NCBI RefSeq assembly: GCF_003591005.1
Contig: NZ_QYYD01000033.1
Span: forward strand, 1-45,261
DNA: 45,261 nt
Reading direction: 5' to 3'
Origin: Rhodopseudomonas palustris
GTDB lineage: Bacteria; Pseudomonadota; Alphaproteobacteria; Rhizobiales; Xanthobacteraceae
In this document: piece by piece, positions 33,724 through 42,288 of the stretch
Layout: every line of letters starts with the position of its first letter
How positions within the stretch are numbered: the stretch's first letter is position 1
Made by a program: the position numbers and the translations under genes
The notes under the pieces: generated by a model
Database searches by the model: none
What the model saw: the letters and a program-made list of their open reading frames with translations, nothing else
Told to the model about the DNA's origin: nothing

Positions 33724-34344
33724 CTATTGGCACCAAGCCCGTGTGACGAAATTTTCGGTGCGGCAATCGCCTGGCTCGCGGCGGCGGCCGGGAATCAGCA
33801 GCTTCGCGGAGCACTTCTCGGTGGCATCGACCGCCAGGCTGCGGCCCTGCTGATAGCCTTTGGTCCGGCACAGCATGGTCGCTGCCGCGGCGCAGTCGGC
33901 CGCGCTGGACGCGGTGCTGGGGCAGACCTGGCGCCCGTCGATCATCGCCGGGATGATCGGCGAGGCTGACGGGGCCGGCGCAGTCGGGGCCGGCTGCGCA
34001 GGGAGGGCTGGCGCTGGGGGCGCGGGTTGAGCGGCGGGCGCGGGCGGTGCCGCCACCGTAGCCGGCGCATCGGGCTTGCTGTTCGGCCGAACAAAGCTCG
34101 GCAGCAGCGCGCCGGGGTCTTTCAGCAGCGAACCGGAGTCTTTCAGCAGCTTGCCGAGCTCATTCACCAGTCCCGGGTTTTCACGCGACTGCGGCGCTTC
34201 GGGCGGAGATGGCGGCGGACCGATCGCGGGTGGTGACGGCTGCGCCGACGCAGGAGTCGGCCCGCCAGCGCTCGCCAGCATCAGCGCAGCCAGAACGGCG
34301 CCGCGAACACGGACAAGCGAGCGACACGATACTGATTGCAGCAT
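33724..34344 (-). CDS. Exported Pro/Ala-rich hypothetical protein with Cys-rich end
   Basis: This 206-residue protein starts with a signal peptide (VRGAVLAALMLASAGGPTPASAQ). A Pro/Ala/Ser-rich stretch to about residue 130 is interrupted by a short repeat (LLKDSGSLLKDPGALLPSF). The last 75 residues contain five cysteines (VCPSTASSAADC, LCRTKGYQQGRSL, EKCSAKL, DCRTENF, WCQ) likely to form disulfides. The C-terminal pattern is common in Bradyrhizobiaceae exported proteins of unknown role. It lies 132 bases upstream of the nitronate monooxygenase gene. Confidence 0.75.
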   Translation of the reverse strand: MLQSVSCRSLVRVRGAVLAALMLASAGGPTPASAQPSPPAIGPPPSPPEAPQSRENPGLVNELGKLLKDSGSLLKDPGALLPSFVRPNSKPDAPATVAAPPAPAAQPAPPAPALPAQPAPTAPAPSASPIIPAMIDGRQVCPSTASSAADCAAAATMLCRTKGYQQGRSLAVDATEKCSAKLLIPGRRREPGDCRTENFVTRAWCQ

Positions 34345-34776
34345 TCCCGCAGCATACGCGGATGCGTTGACAGGGTGAAGGCAATCGCGTCGTCGCGCGA
34401 GGAAAACCTCTGGTCGGCGTCCGCATCACGCATCGCCATCCCCTTGGCGAATCGACCGGGCATCGCACGCGTGTAACCGCTCGCGATTCGTACCTCGCGG
34501 CGTAAAGCGAGTGTGCCATGGGGGCTGGCCTGCCCGTGGTTTGATCACTTGGCGCGTCGCTACAGGGAAGCCGCTGGTCGGCCCGGCCCTCATGATCGGC
34601 GTCACAACGGCCAGCCCCGTCAACAGCTTGCACCCGAATGCCGCACCCCGCCGCGGGCGGCACGCTGCGCCGATGACGCTGGCGCCTTATCCGGCAACCG
34701 CTGGGGAATCTTCGCGCAAACTGGTTAGCTAGTTAACTGGTAGGCTCCTTGCAGTTCAGTCCTAGGAGCATGTCGA
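34345..34776. other. Upstream region of the ABC/acyl-CoA operon
   Basis: These 432 bases separate the divergent exported-protein gene and the transporter operon. Apart from the repeated AACTGGT motif at 34719-34741 I see no structured RNA, repeat family or convincing gene. Reading frames here have an amino-acid content typical of shadow frames. Confidence 0.5.
34719..34741 (+). promoter_or_regulatory. Candidate operator of the transporter operon
   Basis: AACTGGT occurs twice, 16 bases apart, and the segment between contains CTAGTTAACTGG, which is one base from a perfect palindrome. It lies 36 bases before the first start codon, an AT-rich patch in GC-rich DNA. The operon's own GntR protein is the obvious candidate to bind it. 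Confidence 0.45.
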
Positions 34777-35838
34777 ATGTCGGTGTTTGCTCGAACTGCC
34801 TGGTTGGCTCTTGCTGCGATGCTGCTGGCGCAGCCGGCCGCGGCCCAGACCAAGATCCGCTATCTGCTCACTTCGCCAAGTCCCGGCGTCGCCGAGGCGC
34901 CGCATTCCTCGGTGCCGGAGGCGCTGGGGTTCTGGAAGGACGCCGGGCTCGATGTGACGGTGACGCCGTTCAACGGCTCGACCGGCGCCACCCAGGTGGT
35001 GATCTCCGGCTCGGCCGAATTCACCATGGCAAGCCCGGAAGCGCTGCTGGTCGGGCGGCAAGGCGGCGCCGATATCAAGGCGGTCTACAATCACGCGCGC
35101 GAGGCGATCTACACCATCGCGGTGGTGAAGCAGAGCCCGGTACAGAACCTCGCCGATCTCAAGGGCAAGACCATCGGTGTCGTCAGCCTGTCGAGCGGCG
35201 CCACCGCGGTCGCCAAGGCGATGTTGCGCGGCATCGGCCTCGATCCCGAGAAGGACGTCAAATGGCTGCCGATCGGGCTTGGGCCACAATCCGCCGCGGC
35301 GCTGAAGGCCAATCAGGTCGACGCCATCGCGATGTGGGACTGGGCCTACGCCATCCTGGAAAACTCCGGCTTCCAGTTCCGCCATTTCGAGACCGAAGGC
35401 ACCTCGAAGCTGCTGAGTATCATGCTGATCGGCAACGGCGCGTTCATCAAGGACAAACCCGACGCCGTCGTCGGTTTCGCCGAAGGCATCGCCAAGAGCG
35501 TCGTATTCACGCTGGCCAATCCCGAAGCGGCGGTGCGGCTGCATTGGGCGCGCTATCCGGCCTCCAAGCCCGCCAACATCCCCGAAGACCAGGCCCTGCG
35601 CGAAGCGGTGCACGTGCTGGAATCGCGCATCGCCAAGTACAAGCTCGACGGCCGCGCCGATCCCCGGTTCGGCGCCTTCACGGCGGACGAATGGAAATCG
35701 ACGCAGGCATTCTTCTTCGATGTCGGCATGATCAACGCCAAACCCGACGTCAGCGAATACTACACCAACGCGTTCGTCGACCGCATCGATCACTTCGACA
35801 AGGCGGCGATCGCCCGCAAGGCCGAGGCCTATCGGTGA
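34777..35838 (+). CDS. ABC transporter substrate-binding protein (NitT/TauT/SsuA type)
   Basis: This 353-residue periplasmic protein has a signal peptide (TAWLALAAMLLAQPAAAQ). Its fold is of the SsuA/TauA/NMT1 class: IRYLLTSPSPGVAEAPHSS, ALGFWKDAGLDVTVTPFNG, LKGKTIGVVSLSSGAT and QSAAALKANQVDAIAMWDWAY in pieces. Members bind sulfonates, nitrate, thiamine precursors or aromatic and aliphatic acids. Here the neighbours (crotonase, acyl-CoA synthetase) favour an organic acid. AGGAG lies 8 bases before ATG 34777. The stop overlaps the ATPase gene start (GTGA). Confidence 0.9.
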   Translation: MSVFARTAWLALAAMLLAQPAAAQTKIRYLLTSPSPGVAEAPHSSVPEALGFWKDAGLDVTVTPFNGSTGATQVVISGSAEFTMASPEALLVGRQGGADIKAVYNHAREAIYTIAVVKQSPVQNLADLKGKTIGVVSLSSGATAVAKAMLRGIGLDPEKDVKWLPIGLGPQSAAALKANQVDAIAMWDWAYAILENSGFQFRHFETEGTSKLLSIMLIGNGAFIKDKPDAVVGFAEGIAKSVVFTLANPEAAVRLHWARYPASKPANIPEDQALREAVHVLESRIAKYKLDGRADPRFGAFTADEWKSTQAFFFDVGMINAKPDVSEYYTNAFVDRIDHFDKAAIARKAEAYR

Positions 35839-36617
35839 CGGCGTCGCCGTCACCGCTGATCGACGTCTGCGACGTCAAGAAGGAGTTCCGCTCGCGCTCC
35901 GGCACCTCGCTGGTCGCGCTGGCGGACACCTCGCTCGGCGTCGCCGCCAATCAGTTCATTTGCATCGTCGGCCCATCGGGCTGCGGCAAGAGCACGCTGC
36001 TGCGGATGATCGCCGGGCTGGAGACCGCATCCGCGGGCGCGATCCGGATCGACGGCGCGTCCGTCAACGGACCGCGGCGCGATATCGGGCTGGTGTTTCA
36101 AAGCCCGGTGATGCTGCCGTGGCGGACTATCCTGCAGAATGTCACGGTGCCGGCTGAAGTGATGAAGCTCGACGCCGCCACCACCAAGCGCCGCGCCGGC
36201 GAACTGCTCGAACTGGTCGGCCTCGGTGGCTTCGGCGACCGCTATCCGGATGAGCTGTCCGGCGGCATGCGGCAGCGTGCGGCGATCGCCCGGGCGCTGA
36301 TGCACGACCCCCGCATCCTGTTGATGGACGAGCCGTTCGGGGCGCTCGACGCGCTGACCCGCGAGGCGATGAATCTCGAATTGCTGCGGATCTGGGAAGC
36401 CAGCCGCAAGACCGTGGTGCTGGTCACGCATTCGATCGAGGAAGCGCTGCTCTTGTCCGACAAGGTCGCGGTGTTCGCGCCGCGGCCGGGCTTCGTGCGT
36501 GAAGTGATCGACGTGCCGATCGCGCGGCCGCGCTCGGCCGCGACCCGCTCCGACCCGACCTTCGTGGCGCTGGCCGAGCGGCTGCGCGGTCACTTCACGG
36601 CCGTGCCGGCCGCCTGA
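35835..36617 (+). CDS. ABC transporter ATP-binding protein (NitT/TauT type)
   Basis: This 260-residue ATPase energises the importer. Walker A is [18 protein letters not shown] near residue 46, the signature is LSGGMRQRAAIARALM near 140, and Walker B is ILLMDEPFGALDAL near 160. FQSPVMLPWRTILQNV and THSIEEALLLSDKV are typical of the nitrate/sulfonate/taurine subfamily. The start is GTG 35835, fixed by its four-base overlap with the preceding stop codon. The permease gene follows 19 bases later. Confidence 0.94.
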   Translation: MTASPSPLIDVCDVKKEFRSRSGTSLVALADTSLGVAANQFICIVGPSGCGKSTLLRMIAGLETASAGAIRIDGASVNGPRRDIGLVFQSPVMLPWRTILQNVTVPAEVMKLDAATTKRRAGELLELVGLGGFGDRYPDELSGGMRQRAAIARALMHDPRILLMDEPFGALDALTREAMNLELLRIWEASRKTVVLVTHSIEEALLLSDKVAVFAPRPGFVREVIDVPIARPRSAATRSDPTFVALAERLRGHFTAVPAA

Positions 36618-36636
36618 TCCAGATGAGGAGCGCGCC

Positions 36637-37428
36637 ATGAACCGCCGTTTGGCCGGCATCCTGGAACGTCAGGGCCTTCCGCTGCTGGCGGGAGCCATCA
36701 TCGTGCTGATCTGGGAGTACGTCCCGGCCGCGATGGGGGTGTCCAAGCTGCTGCTGCCGACACCCAGCGAGATTCTGCGCTCGCTGTGGATGCTGCAAAC
36801 CCGCGGCCTGCTGATCGAGAATTTCCTAATCACGCTGTTCGAAGCGCTCGGTGGCTTCGTGGTCGGCTCGATCAGCGCGATCTTCTTCGCCTTTCTGGTC
36901 ACCCGCTCGGTGATCATCGAGCGCGCGCTGATGCCGTATCTGGTCGGCCTGCAGGCGTTGCCGAAGGTCGCGGTGGCGCCGCTGATCGTGGTGTGGATCG
37001 GCATCGGCATCGAATCCAAGGTGCTGATCGCCGCGGTGATCTCGTTCTTCCCAGTGCTGATCAACGCCATCGTCGGCTTCTCGACGGTCGAAGCCGACAA
37101 GCTCGATCTGATGCGCTCGCTGGTGGCGTCGCGCTGGCAGCAGTTTCGCATGGTGGTATTTCCCAACTCACTGCCGTTCATCTTCGCCGGCCTCAATGTC
37201 GGCATCGTGCTCAGCATCACCGGCGCGCTGGTGGGCGAGTTCATCGGCGCCGATCGCGGCCTCGGCAATCTGCTGCTGCAGCTCAACTACAACATGGACA
37301 TCGCCGGGATGTTCGCGGTGCTGCTGATCCTCGCCTTCGTCGGCATCATTCTCTACGCGCTGATCCGCTATTTGCACCTGCGCCTGGTGTTCTGGGCCAA
37401 GCCCGACATCCGATCCGGCTCCAACTGA
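36637..37428 (+). CDS. ABC transporter permease (NitT/TauT type)
   Basis: This 263-residue membrane protein has about six hydrophobic segments, such as LPLLAGAIIVLIWEYVP, GGFVVGSISAIFFAFLV and MFAVLLILAFVGIILYALI. The coupling loop is recognisable near residues 155-180 (MRSLVASRWQQFRMVVFPNSLP). Residues GALVGEFIGADRGLGNLL are typical of the sulfonate/nitrate-type permeases. ATG 36637 follows a GAGGAG ribosome site. It completes the importer. Confidence 0.93.
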   Translation: MNRRLAGILERQGLPLLAGAIIVLIWEYVPAAMGVSKLLLPTPSEILRSLWMLQTRGLLIENFLITLFEALGGFVVGSISAIFFAFLVTRSVIIERALMPYLVGLQALPKVAVAPLIVVWIGIGIESKVLIAAVISFFPVLINAIVGFSTVEADKLDLMRSLVASRWQQFRMVVFPNSLPFIFAGLNVGIVLSITGALVGEFIGADRGLGNLLLQLNYNMDIAGMFAVLLILAFVGIILYALIRYLHLRLVFWAKPDIRSGSN

Positions 37429-37453
37429 CAACATCACCAACAAGGACCCGACT

Positions 37454-38239
37454 GTGACAAACTCCCTCGTGCGACTCGACATGCAAGGTGCCGTCTCGAT
37501 CCTGACGCTCGACAATCCGCCGGTGAATGCGGCCTCGACCAAGCTGATGAACGCGCTGCACGCGCGGCTCGACGAGATCGAGCAGGACAAGGAAACCCGC
37601 TGTGTCATCCTCACCGGCGCCGGCAACCGGGCGTTCTGCGCTGGCGGTGATCTGCGCGAAGAGGCCGATTTCGGCACGCCGGAAGGCTCGCGAGCGTTTC
37701 AGGCACTCGGTCGCAAGACGCTCAATCGCCTCGAAAACTTCACGGTCCCGATCATCGCGGCGATCCACGGCTATTGTATCGGCGGCGGCACCGCGATCGG
37801 CTGGGCCTGCGATTTGCGAATTGCCGCCGACGACACCGTGTTCCGGGCTGCGGACGCGTATATCGGCATGGTGCCGAGTTGGGGCATGGGACTGACGCGG
37901 CTGCCGCGCTACGTCGGACGCAACCGCGCACTCGACATCCTGCTGCTCGGCTACGACTTCGACGCCAAGACCGCGTACGATTTCGGCCTGGTCACCAAGG
38001 TGGTGCCGCGCGCCGATCTGGAGAAGGAAGCGATGATCGCGGCGCAGCGCGTCGCCACCGCGTCGCCGTTCGCGATCCGCGCCACGCGCGAGGCGATCGC
38101 CTTCAATTCCCGCGAAAGCTGGAGCGACATGGTCGATTTCGAAGTCGAGATCTGCGACCGGGTGTTCGCACATCCGGACGCGCATGAGGGGCCGAAAGCC
38201 TTCGTCGAAAAGCGGAAGCCGAACTTCGGAGCGCGCTGA
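37454..38239 (+). CDS. Crotonase-fold enoyl-CoA hydratase/isomerase family protein
   Basis: This 261-residue protein has the crotonase fold. The oxyanion-hole regions NRAFCAGGDLRE (near residue 57) and HGYCIGGGTAIGWACDLRIA (near 104) are intact, so it should bind an acyl-CoA. The two glutamates of classical hydratases (E144 and E164 of the rat enzyme) align with A (GGG-T-A) and D (AADAY), so plain hydration is doubtful; isomerase, lyase or hydrolase chemistry is possible. Start GTG 37454 has AAGGA 7 bases upstream. The stop and the next start overlap (TGATG). It is in the same operon as the importer and the acyl-CoA synthetase. Confidence 0.88.
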   Translation: MTNSLVRLDMQGAVSILTLDNPPVNAASTKLMNALHARLDEIEQDKETRCVILTGAGNRAFCAGGDLREEADFGTPEGSRAFQALGRKTLNRLENFTVPIIAAIHGYCIGGGTAIGWACDLRIAADDTVFRAADAYIGMVPSWGMGLTRLPRYVGRNRALDILLLGYDFDAKTAYDFGLVTKVVPRADLEKEAMIAAQRVATASPFAIRATREAIAFNSRESWSDMVDFEVEICDRVFAHPDAHEGPKAFVEKRKPNFGAR

Positions 38240-40374
38240 TGGGCATCCGGAGTCTGCTGGCGCCGGCGTCGATCGCCATCGTGGGCGCCTCCGAGAAAGT
38301 CGGGCCGGGCTACAACGCCTTCAAGGCGCTGGACTTCGTCGGCTACGCGGGGGATGTGCATCTGGTCAATCCGCGCGCGCCGACGCTGTTCGGCCGCACC
38401 ACCTATCCGTCGCTCGCCGAGATCCCCGGCGCTGTCGACGCGGTGTTCGTCGCGGTTCAGGCCGAGGCGGTGATCGACGTCGCGCGGCAGGCTGCGAACA
38501 AACAGGCGGGCGCGCTCGCCATTCTGTCGAGCGGCTTCGGCGAGAGCCGCGACGGCGCGGCGGCGCAGCGCGCGCTGGTCGACGTCGCCGAGGCGCATGA
38601 TCTTGCGGTGTGCGGGCCAAACTGCCTGGGGCTGCTAAGCTTTACCAGCCGCAGCGCGCTGTTCGGGACGTCGCTGCCCGATCACGTGCAGCGCGGCGGC
38701 GTCGCGGCGATCGTGCAGAGCGGGTCGATCGGCATCGCGCTGTTAAATTCGGCGCGCGGCCTCGGCTTCAGCCACATCATCACCACCGGCAACGAGGCTG
38801 TGACCACCGCGGCCGACTACATCGAGGCGGTGGTCGACGATCCAGACGTCACCACAATCCTGGTGTTTGCCGAGCAGATCAAACGGCCGGCGGCGTTCAT
38901 GGCCGCGGTGCGCCGGGCGCGCGCGGCCGACAAGCCGGTGATCGTGCTCAAGAGCGGCCGCTCGACCTTCGGCAAGGCCGCGGTGCTGGCGCATACCGGC
39001 GCGATCGCCGGCAGCGACGAGGCCTGCGACGCGGCGCTGCGCGCGGCCGGCGCCATCCAGATGCGTTCGCTCGACGAACTGATCGAGACGACGCTGCTGG
39101 CATCCAAAATGCGGGTGCGGCCCACCGGGCGGCAGCTCGGCGGCCTCTCGGTATCAGGCGGCGAGATCGCACTGGTGCACGACGCCGCAGAAGACCTCGA
39201 CATCGGCTTCGCCGCGCTCGGCCCGGCCGCCGAGACGATCGCCGCGGTGCTGCCGGCGTTCTCCCATGTCTCCAACCCGCTCGATCTGACCTGGGCCGGG
39301 ATCTACGACCCCAAGGTCGCGATGACGTGTGCGGAAGCGATCGCCGCGCAGCCGGATGTCGGCGCGCTGGTGCTGTTTCAGGACGCGCCCGGCGGGCTCG
39401 GCGCGCAGCAGGCCGGGCGCTATGCCACGCTGCTGGAGTCGATCGCCACGGGTGCCGCGGCGGCGGGCACGCCATTCGTCGCGCTGTCGAATGTCTCCGA
39501 TCAGCCGCACCCGACGCTGCAGGCAATGGCCGACAAGCTGCAGGTGCCATATTTGCGCGGCACCGGCACCGGGCTGTCCGCCATCTCGCGCTATCTGCAA
39601 TGGGCGACGACGCCGCTGCCGGCGCCCGCCGCGGCGGTCGCCGCCGAGGCCAGGCCGGCGCGCGCCGCGCTGGCGGCGGTGCCGCCCGATCGGCTCGCCG
39701 CCGAGCACGAAGCGCGCGAGGTGCTGGCCAGCTACGGCGTCCGCGGCCCGCGCGACTGGCTCGCGGCGACGGCCGACGAGGCGCTGCGTGCGGCCGCCGA
39801 AATCAGCTACCCGGTGGTGCTGAAGGGGCTGGTCAGCAATGTGCTGCACAAGTCCGACGCCGGGCTGGTCAAGGTCGGGCTCCGCTCCGACGCTGACCTG
39901 CGGCGCGCGCTCGACGCCATGCAGATTGCGCTGGCGGCGTTTCCGGCCGCGGACGTGCTCGGCTTTCTGGTGCAGCAGCAGGTCGCCTCGGTCGGCGAGA
40001 TCTTTGTCGGCGCCCGGATCGATCCGGAATTCGGGCCGCTGGTGGTGGTCGGGGCCGGCGGCGTGCAGGTCGAGCTCTACAAGGACGTTGCCATCCGCGC
40101 CGCGCCGATCGACGAGGCCGCTGCATTCGAAGCCATCGCCGCCACCAAGGTGGCCAAGCTGCTCGGCGGCTTCCGCGGCGCTCCGCAAGCAGACATTGCG
40201 GCGGTGGCCCGCGCAGTCAGCGCGCTGTCCCGCTTCATCGTCGACTTCAATGACGAGATCGCGGAGGTCGAGATCAACCCGCTCGCCGTGCTAGAGGAGG
40301 GTAGCGGCTGCATTGCGCTCGATTGCGTATTGGTCACGCGTGATCGCAGCCTCCCGGGCAAGACGCAGACATGA
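38239..40374 (+). CDS. ADP-forming acyl-CoA synthetase, fused alpha-beta type
   Basis: This 711-residue protein belongs to the NDP-forming acyl-CoA synthetase family, which makes acyl-CoA from acid, CoA and ATP through a phosphohistidine. The CoA-binding domain starts LLAPASIAIVGASEKVGPGY; the succinyl-CoA-ligase-like domain holds CGPNCLGLL and the His segment VLAHTGAIAGSDEAC near residue 250. The C-terminal ATP-grasp part begins near 480 (YPVVLKGLVSNVLHKSDAGLVKVGL, EVEINPLAVL). Family members include feruloyl-CoA and pimeloyl-CoA synthetases as well as acetate-forming enzymes. With the crotonase gene it suggests activation and further conversion of an imported acid. The start overlaps the crotonase stop by one base. 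Confidence 0.9.
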   Translation: MGIRSLLAPASIAIVGASEKVGPGYNAFKALDFVGYAGDVHLVNPRAPTLFGRTTYPSLAEIPGAVDAVFVAVQAEAVIDVARQAANKQAGALAILSSGFGESRDGAAAQRALVDVAEAHDLAVCGPNCLGLLSFTSRSALFGTSLPDHVQRGGVAAIVQSGSIGIALLNSARGLGFSHIITTGNEAVTTAADYIEAVVDDPDVTTILVFAEQIKRPAAFMAAVRRARAADKPVIVLKSGRSTFGKAAVLAHTGAIAGSDEACDAALRAAGAIQMRSLDELIETTLLASKMRVRPTGRQLGGLSVSGGEIALVHDAAEDLDIGFAALGPAAETIAAVLPAFSHVSNPLDLTWAGIYDPKVAMTCAEAIAAQPDVGALVLFQDAPGGLGAQQAGRYATLLESIATGAAAAGTPFVALSNVSDQPHPTLQAMADKLQVPYLRGTGTGLSAISRYLQWATTPLPAPAAAVAAEARPARAALAAVPPDRLAAEHEAREVLASYGVRGPRDWLAATADEALRAAAEISYPVVLKGLVSNVLHKSDAGLVKVGLRSDADLRRALDAMQIALAAFPAADVLGFLVQQQVASVGEIFVGARIDPEFGPLVVVGAGGVQVELYKDVAIRAAPIDEAAAFEAIAATKVAKLLGGFRGAPQADIAAVARAVSALSRFIVDFNDEIAEVEINPLAVLEEGSGCIALDCVLVTRDRSLPGKTQT

Positions 40375-41096
40375 TTTCGACCTTCACGAACGACAACGGC
40401 CGGGCCGTTCTGATCTATCGCGAGATCAAACGCCGGATCACCGAACTGGTGTACCAGCCCGGCGACAAGCTCTCCGAAGTGCGGATCGCCAGCGAACTCG
40501 GCTGCGGCCGCTCCCCGGTCCGCACCGCCTTTGCGCGGCTGCAGAGCGAAGGCTGGATCGAGATCTCGCCGCAGAGCGGCACCTTCGTCCGCGGCCTCTC
40601 CGACGTCGAAATCACCGAGATCCTCGAAGCGCGGATGCTGCTGGAGGCGCATCTCGCCGGGCGCGCGGCGACGCGGATGGAAGAGGCGACGATCGCGCGT
40701 TTCCGCAAGGCGTTCGCGGCGCTCGGCAAGCGGGTGTCGTCCGACCGCATGGACGAATATCTCGAGCTCGATCTACAGTTTCATCTGGCGATCTATCAGG
40801 CGGCCGCCAACAAGGTGCTGGCCGAGGTGCTGCTCAATCTGGTCGACAAGGTCCGCTGGATCCGGGTCGCCAGCAAGGGCTCACCCACCCGCATCAGCAG
40901 CGCCGTTGAGGAAATCGGCCGCGTGCTCGATGCGCTGGAGGCGCGCGACGAACGCGCCGCCGCGGCGGCGATGCGCGGGCATATCGAAAACACCATGCAC
41001 TTCCGCCATCTCGGCGGGCCGGCCGAAACGGCCGCGAAAACCGCACCGCGCGCTTTAAAGAATCCGTCCGAGCAGAGCTCTCGCAAAGCCCGCTGA
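40371..41096 (+). CDS. GntR-family regulator, FCD type
   Basis: This 241-residue transcription factor has an N-terminal winged helix (YREIKRRITELVYQPGDKL, VRIASELGCGRSPVRTAFARL) and a C-terminal all-helical FCD domain (about residues 85-215; LEARMLLEAHLAGRAA, LDLQFHLAIYQAA). FCD regulators usually sense a carboxylic acid or its CoA ester. Conserved metal/ligand residues are suggested by D in YLELDLQFH and H in MRGHIENTMHF. The ATG overlaps the synthetase stop (ATGA), so it is the last gene of the operon and probably its local regulator. It converges with the membrane-protein gene 8 bases away. Confidence 0.92.
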   Translation: MISTFTNDNGRAVLIYREIKRRITELVYQPGDKLSEVRIASELGCGRSPVRTAFARLQSEGWIEISPQSGTFVRGLSDVEITEILEARMLLEAHLAGRAATRMEEATIARFRKAFAALGKRVSSDRMDEYLELDLQFHLAIYQAAANKVLAEVLLNLVDKVRWIRVASKGSPTRISSAVEEIGRVLDALEARDERAAAAAMRGHIENTMHFRHLGGPAETAAKTAPRALKNPSEQSSRKAR

Positions 41097-41104
41097 GGCG
41101 CGGT

Positions 41105-41686
41105 CTACACCAGCCGGGCGGCAATCACGAAGCCGGCGACCAGCAGCACGGCGGCGAGCGACACCCACATCGTCAGGCGCTTCTCGATCTGCTCGCGGAT
41201 CACGTCGCCCCAGCGGTTGAGCACGACCGCGACGATGAAGAACCGGCCGCCGCGGGCGATGATCGAGAACAGGATGAACGACCAGATATCGTAGCCGGCG
41301 AAGCCGGAGGTGATCGTCACCAGCTTGTAGGGGATCGGGGTAAGACCCTTGAGCAGGATGATCCAGGCGCCCCATTCGGCGTAGCCGGCGCGGAACGCCT
41401 CGACCTTGTCGCCATAGCCATAGAGCTGGATCAGCCAGTGGCCAACCGAATCGTACAGCACGGCGCCGATCAGATAGCCGACCACGCCGCCGGCGACCGA
41501 GGTGACGGTGCACAGCGCGGCGTAGAACCACGCCCGCTCCGGCCGCGCCAGCGACATCGGGATCAGCATCACGTCCGGCGGGATCGGAAAGAACGAGCTC
41601 TCCGCGAAGGAGACCATTCCGAGGATCCACAGCGCGTAGGGCTTATGGGCGGCGTCGATGCACCAGTCGTAGATTCGTCTCAGCAT
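41105..41686 (-). CDS. DedA/YqaA-type membrane protein (VTT domain)
   Basis: This 193-residue inner-membrane protein is of the DedA/YqaA family (SNARE-associated/VTT domain), whose members are linked to lipid flipping and membrane homeostasis. Hydrophobic segments include ALWILGMVSFAESSFFPIPPDVMLI, AGGVVGYLIGAVLYDSVG, IWSFILFSIIARGGRFFIVAVVL in pieces and VSLAAVLLVAGFVIAARLV. The family signature is FPIPPD plus the re-entrant KGLTPIPYKLVTITSG. ATG 41686 is natural. It stands between the GntR gene and the hisE-like gene. Confidence 0.88.
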   Translation of the reverse strand: MLRRIYDWCIDAAHKPYALWILGMVSFAESSFFPIPPDVMLIPMSLARPERAWFYAALCTVTSVAGGVVGYLIGAVLYDSVGHWLIQLYGYGDKVEAFRAGYAEWGAWIILLKGLTPIPYKLVTITSGFAGYDIWSFILFSIIARGGRFFIVAVVLNRWGDVIREQIEKRLTMWVSLAAVLLVAGFVIAARLV

Positions 41687-41758
41687 GGGCGGGGATCAAC
41701 CATCCCGGCGGCGCTTTGTCCATGCCGCAAATGTGACGACCGGCCGCAAAGCCGCGGC

Positions 41759-42172
41759 TTAGCGCCGCTTTCGCGCCGCGCGGGCCGCGTCCAGCTCGGC
41801 GATCGGTCGCCGCAACCCATTAGGAGGTGATTTGGGGAGATGCGGGCCGGTCTTGACCCGTGCCTTCGGGAGCTTCTCGGCGATCCCCAGCAGCGTCTCG
41901 CGACGGGCCATCTCCTGCCAGACGTCTTCAGGCCGGACGCCGGCCGAAGCCCACAACACCGTGAGATTGTAGATCAGGTCGGCGCTTTCCCGAATCACGG
42001 CGTCGCGGTCGCCATTGACGGCGTCGATGACCACCTCGATCGCCTCTTCGGCGAGCTTCTTGGCCATCTTGCCGGAGCCGTCACGGAACAGCTTCGCGGT
42101 CCGGGACGTCGCCGGATCGAGATCCCGCGCGGAAAGCACGGCCTGGTAGAGCCTGTCGACCGAATCGTTCAT
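41759..42172 (-). CDS. hisE: Phosphoribosyl-ATP pyrophosphatase (HisE-like)
   Basis: This 137-residue protein matches HisE, which hydrolyses phosphoribosyl-ATP to phosphoribosyl-AMP in histidine synthesis. The MazG-like core is visible: DGSGKMAKKLAEEAIEVVIDA, ESADLIYNLTVLWASAGV with the metal-binding E-E-x-x-E and E-x-x-D pattern. The C-terminal extension (about 35 residues, Arg/Pro-rich) is longer than in minimal HisE. No other his gene adjoins, so the genome may contain a second copy in the main his cluster; another nucleotide-cleaning role is then possible. Confidence 0.85.
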   Translation of the reverse strand: MNDSVDRLYQAVLSARDLDPATSRTAKLFRDGSGKMAKKLAEEAIEVVIDAVNGDRDAVIRESADLIYNLTVLWASAGVRPEDVWQEMARRETLLGIAEKLPKARVKTGPHLPKSPPNGLRRPIAELDAARAARKRR

Positions 42173-42288
42173 CCGGGCAGCTTAGCGCAACTAAATGGCA
42201 GTGATGTTAACACAGCACAACATCGCAAAGTGGCCTCCGCGATGTTTCAGCGCGCCTGGTTTTGCCGAAGTGATCAGTTCTGATCGTA

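Noticed and set aside
34345-34776. Short reading frames in the gap before the transporter operon
   Set aside because: Several frames of 60-75 codons overlap each other on both strands with shadow-like composition and no ribosome sites or domains.
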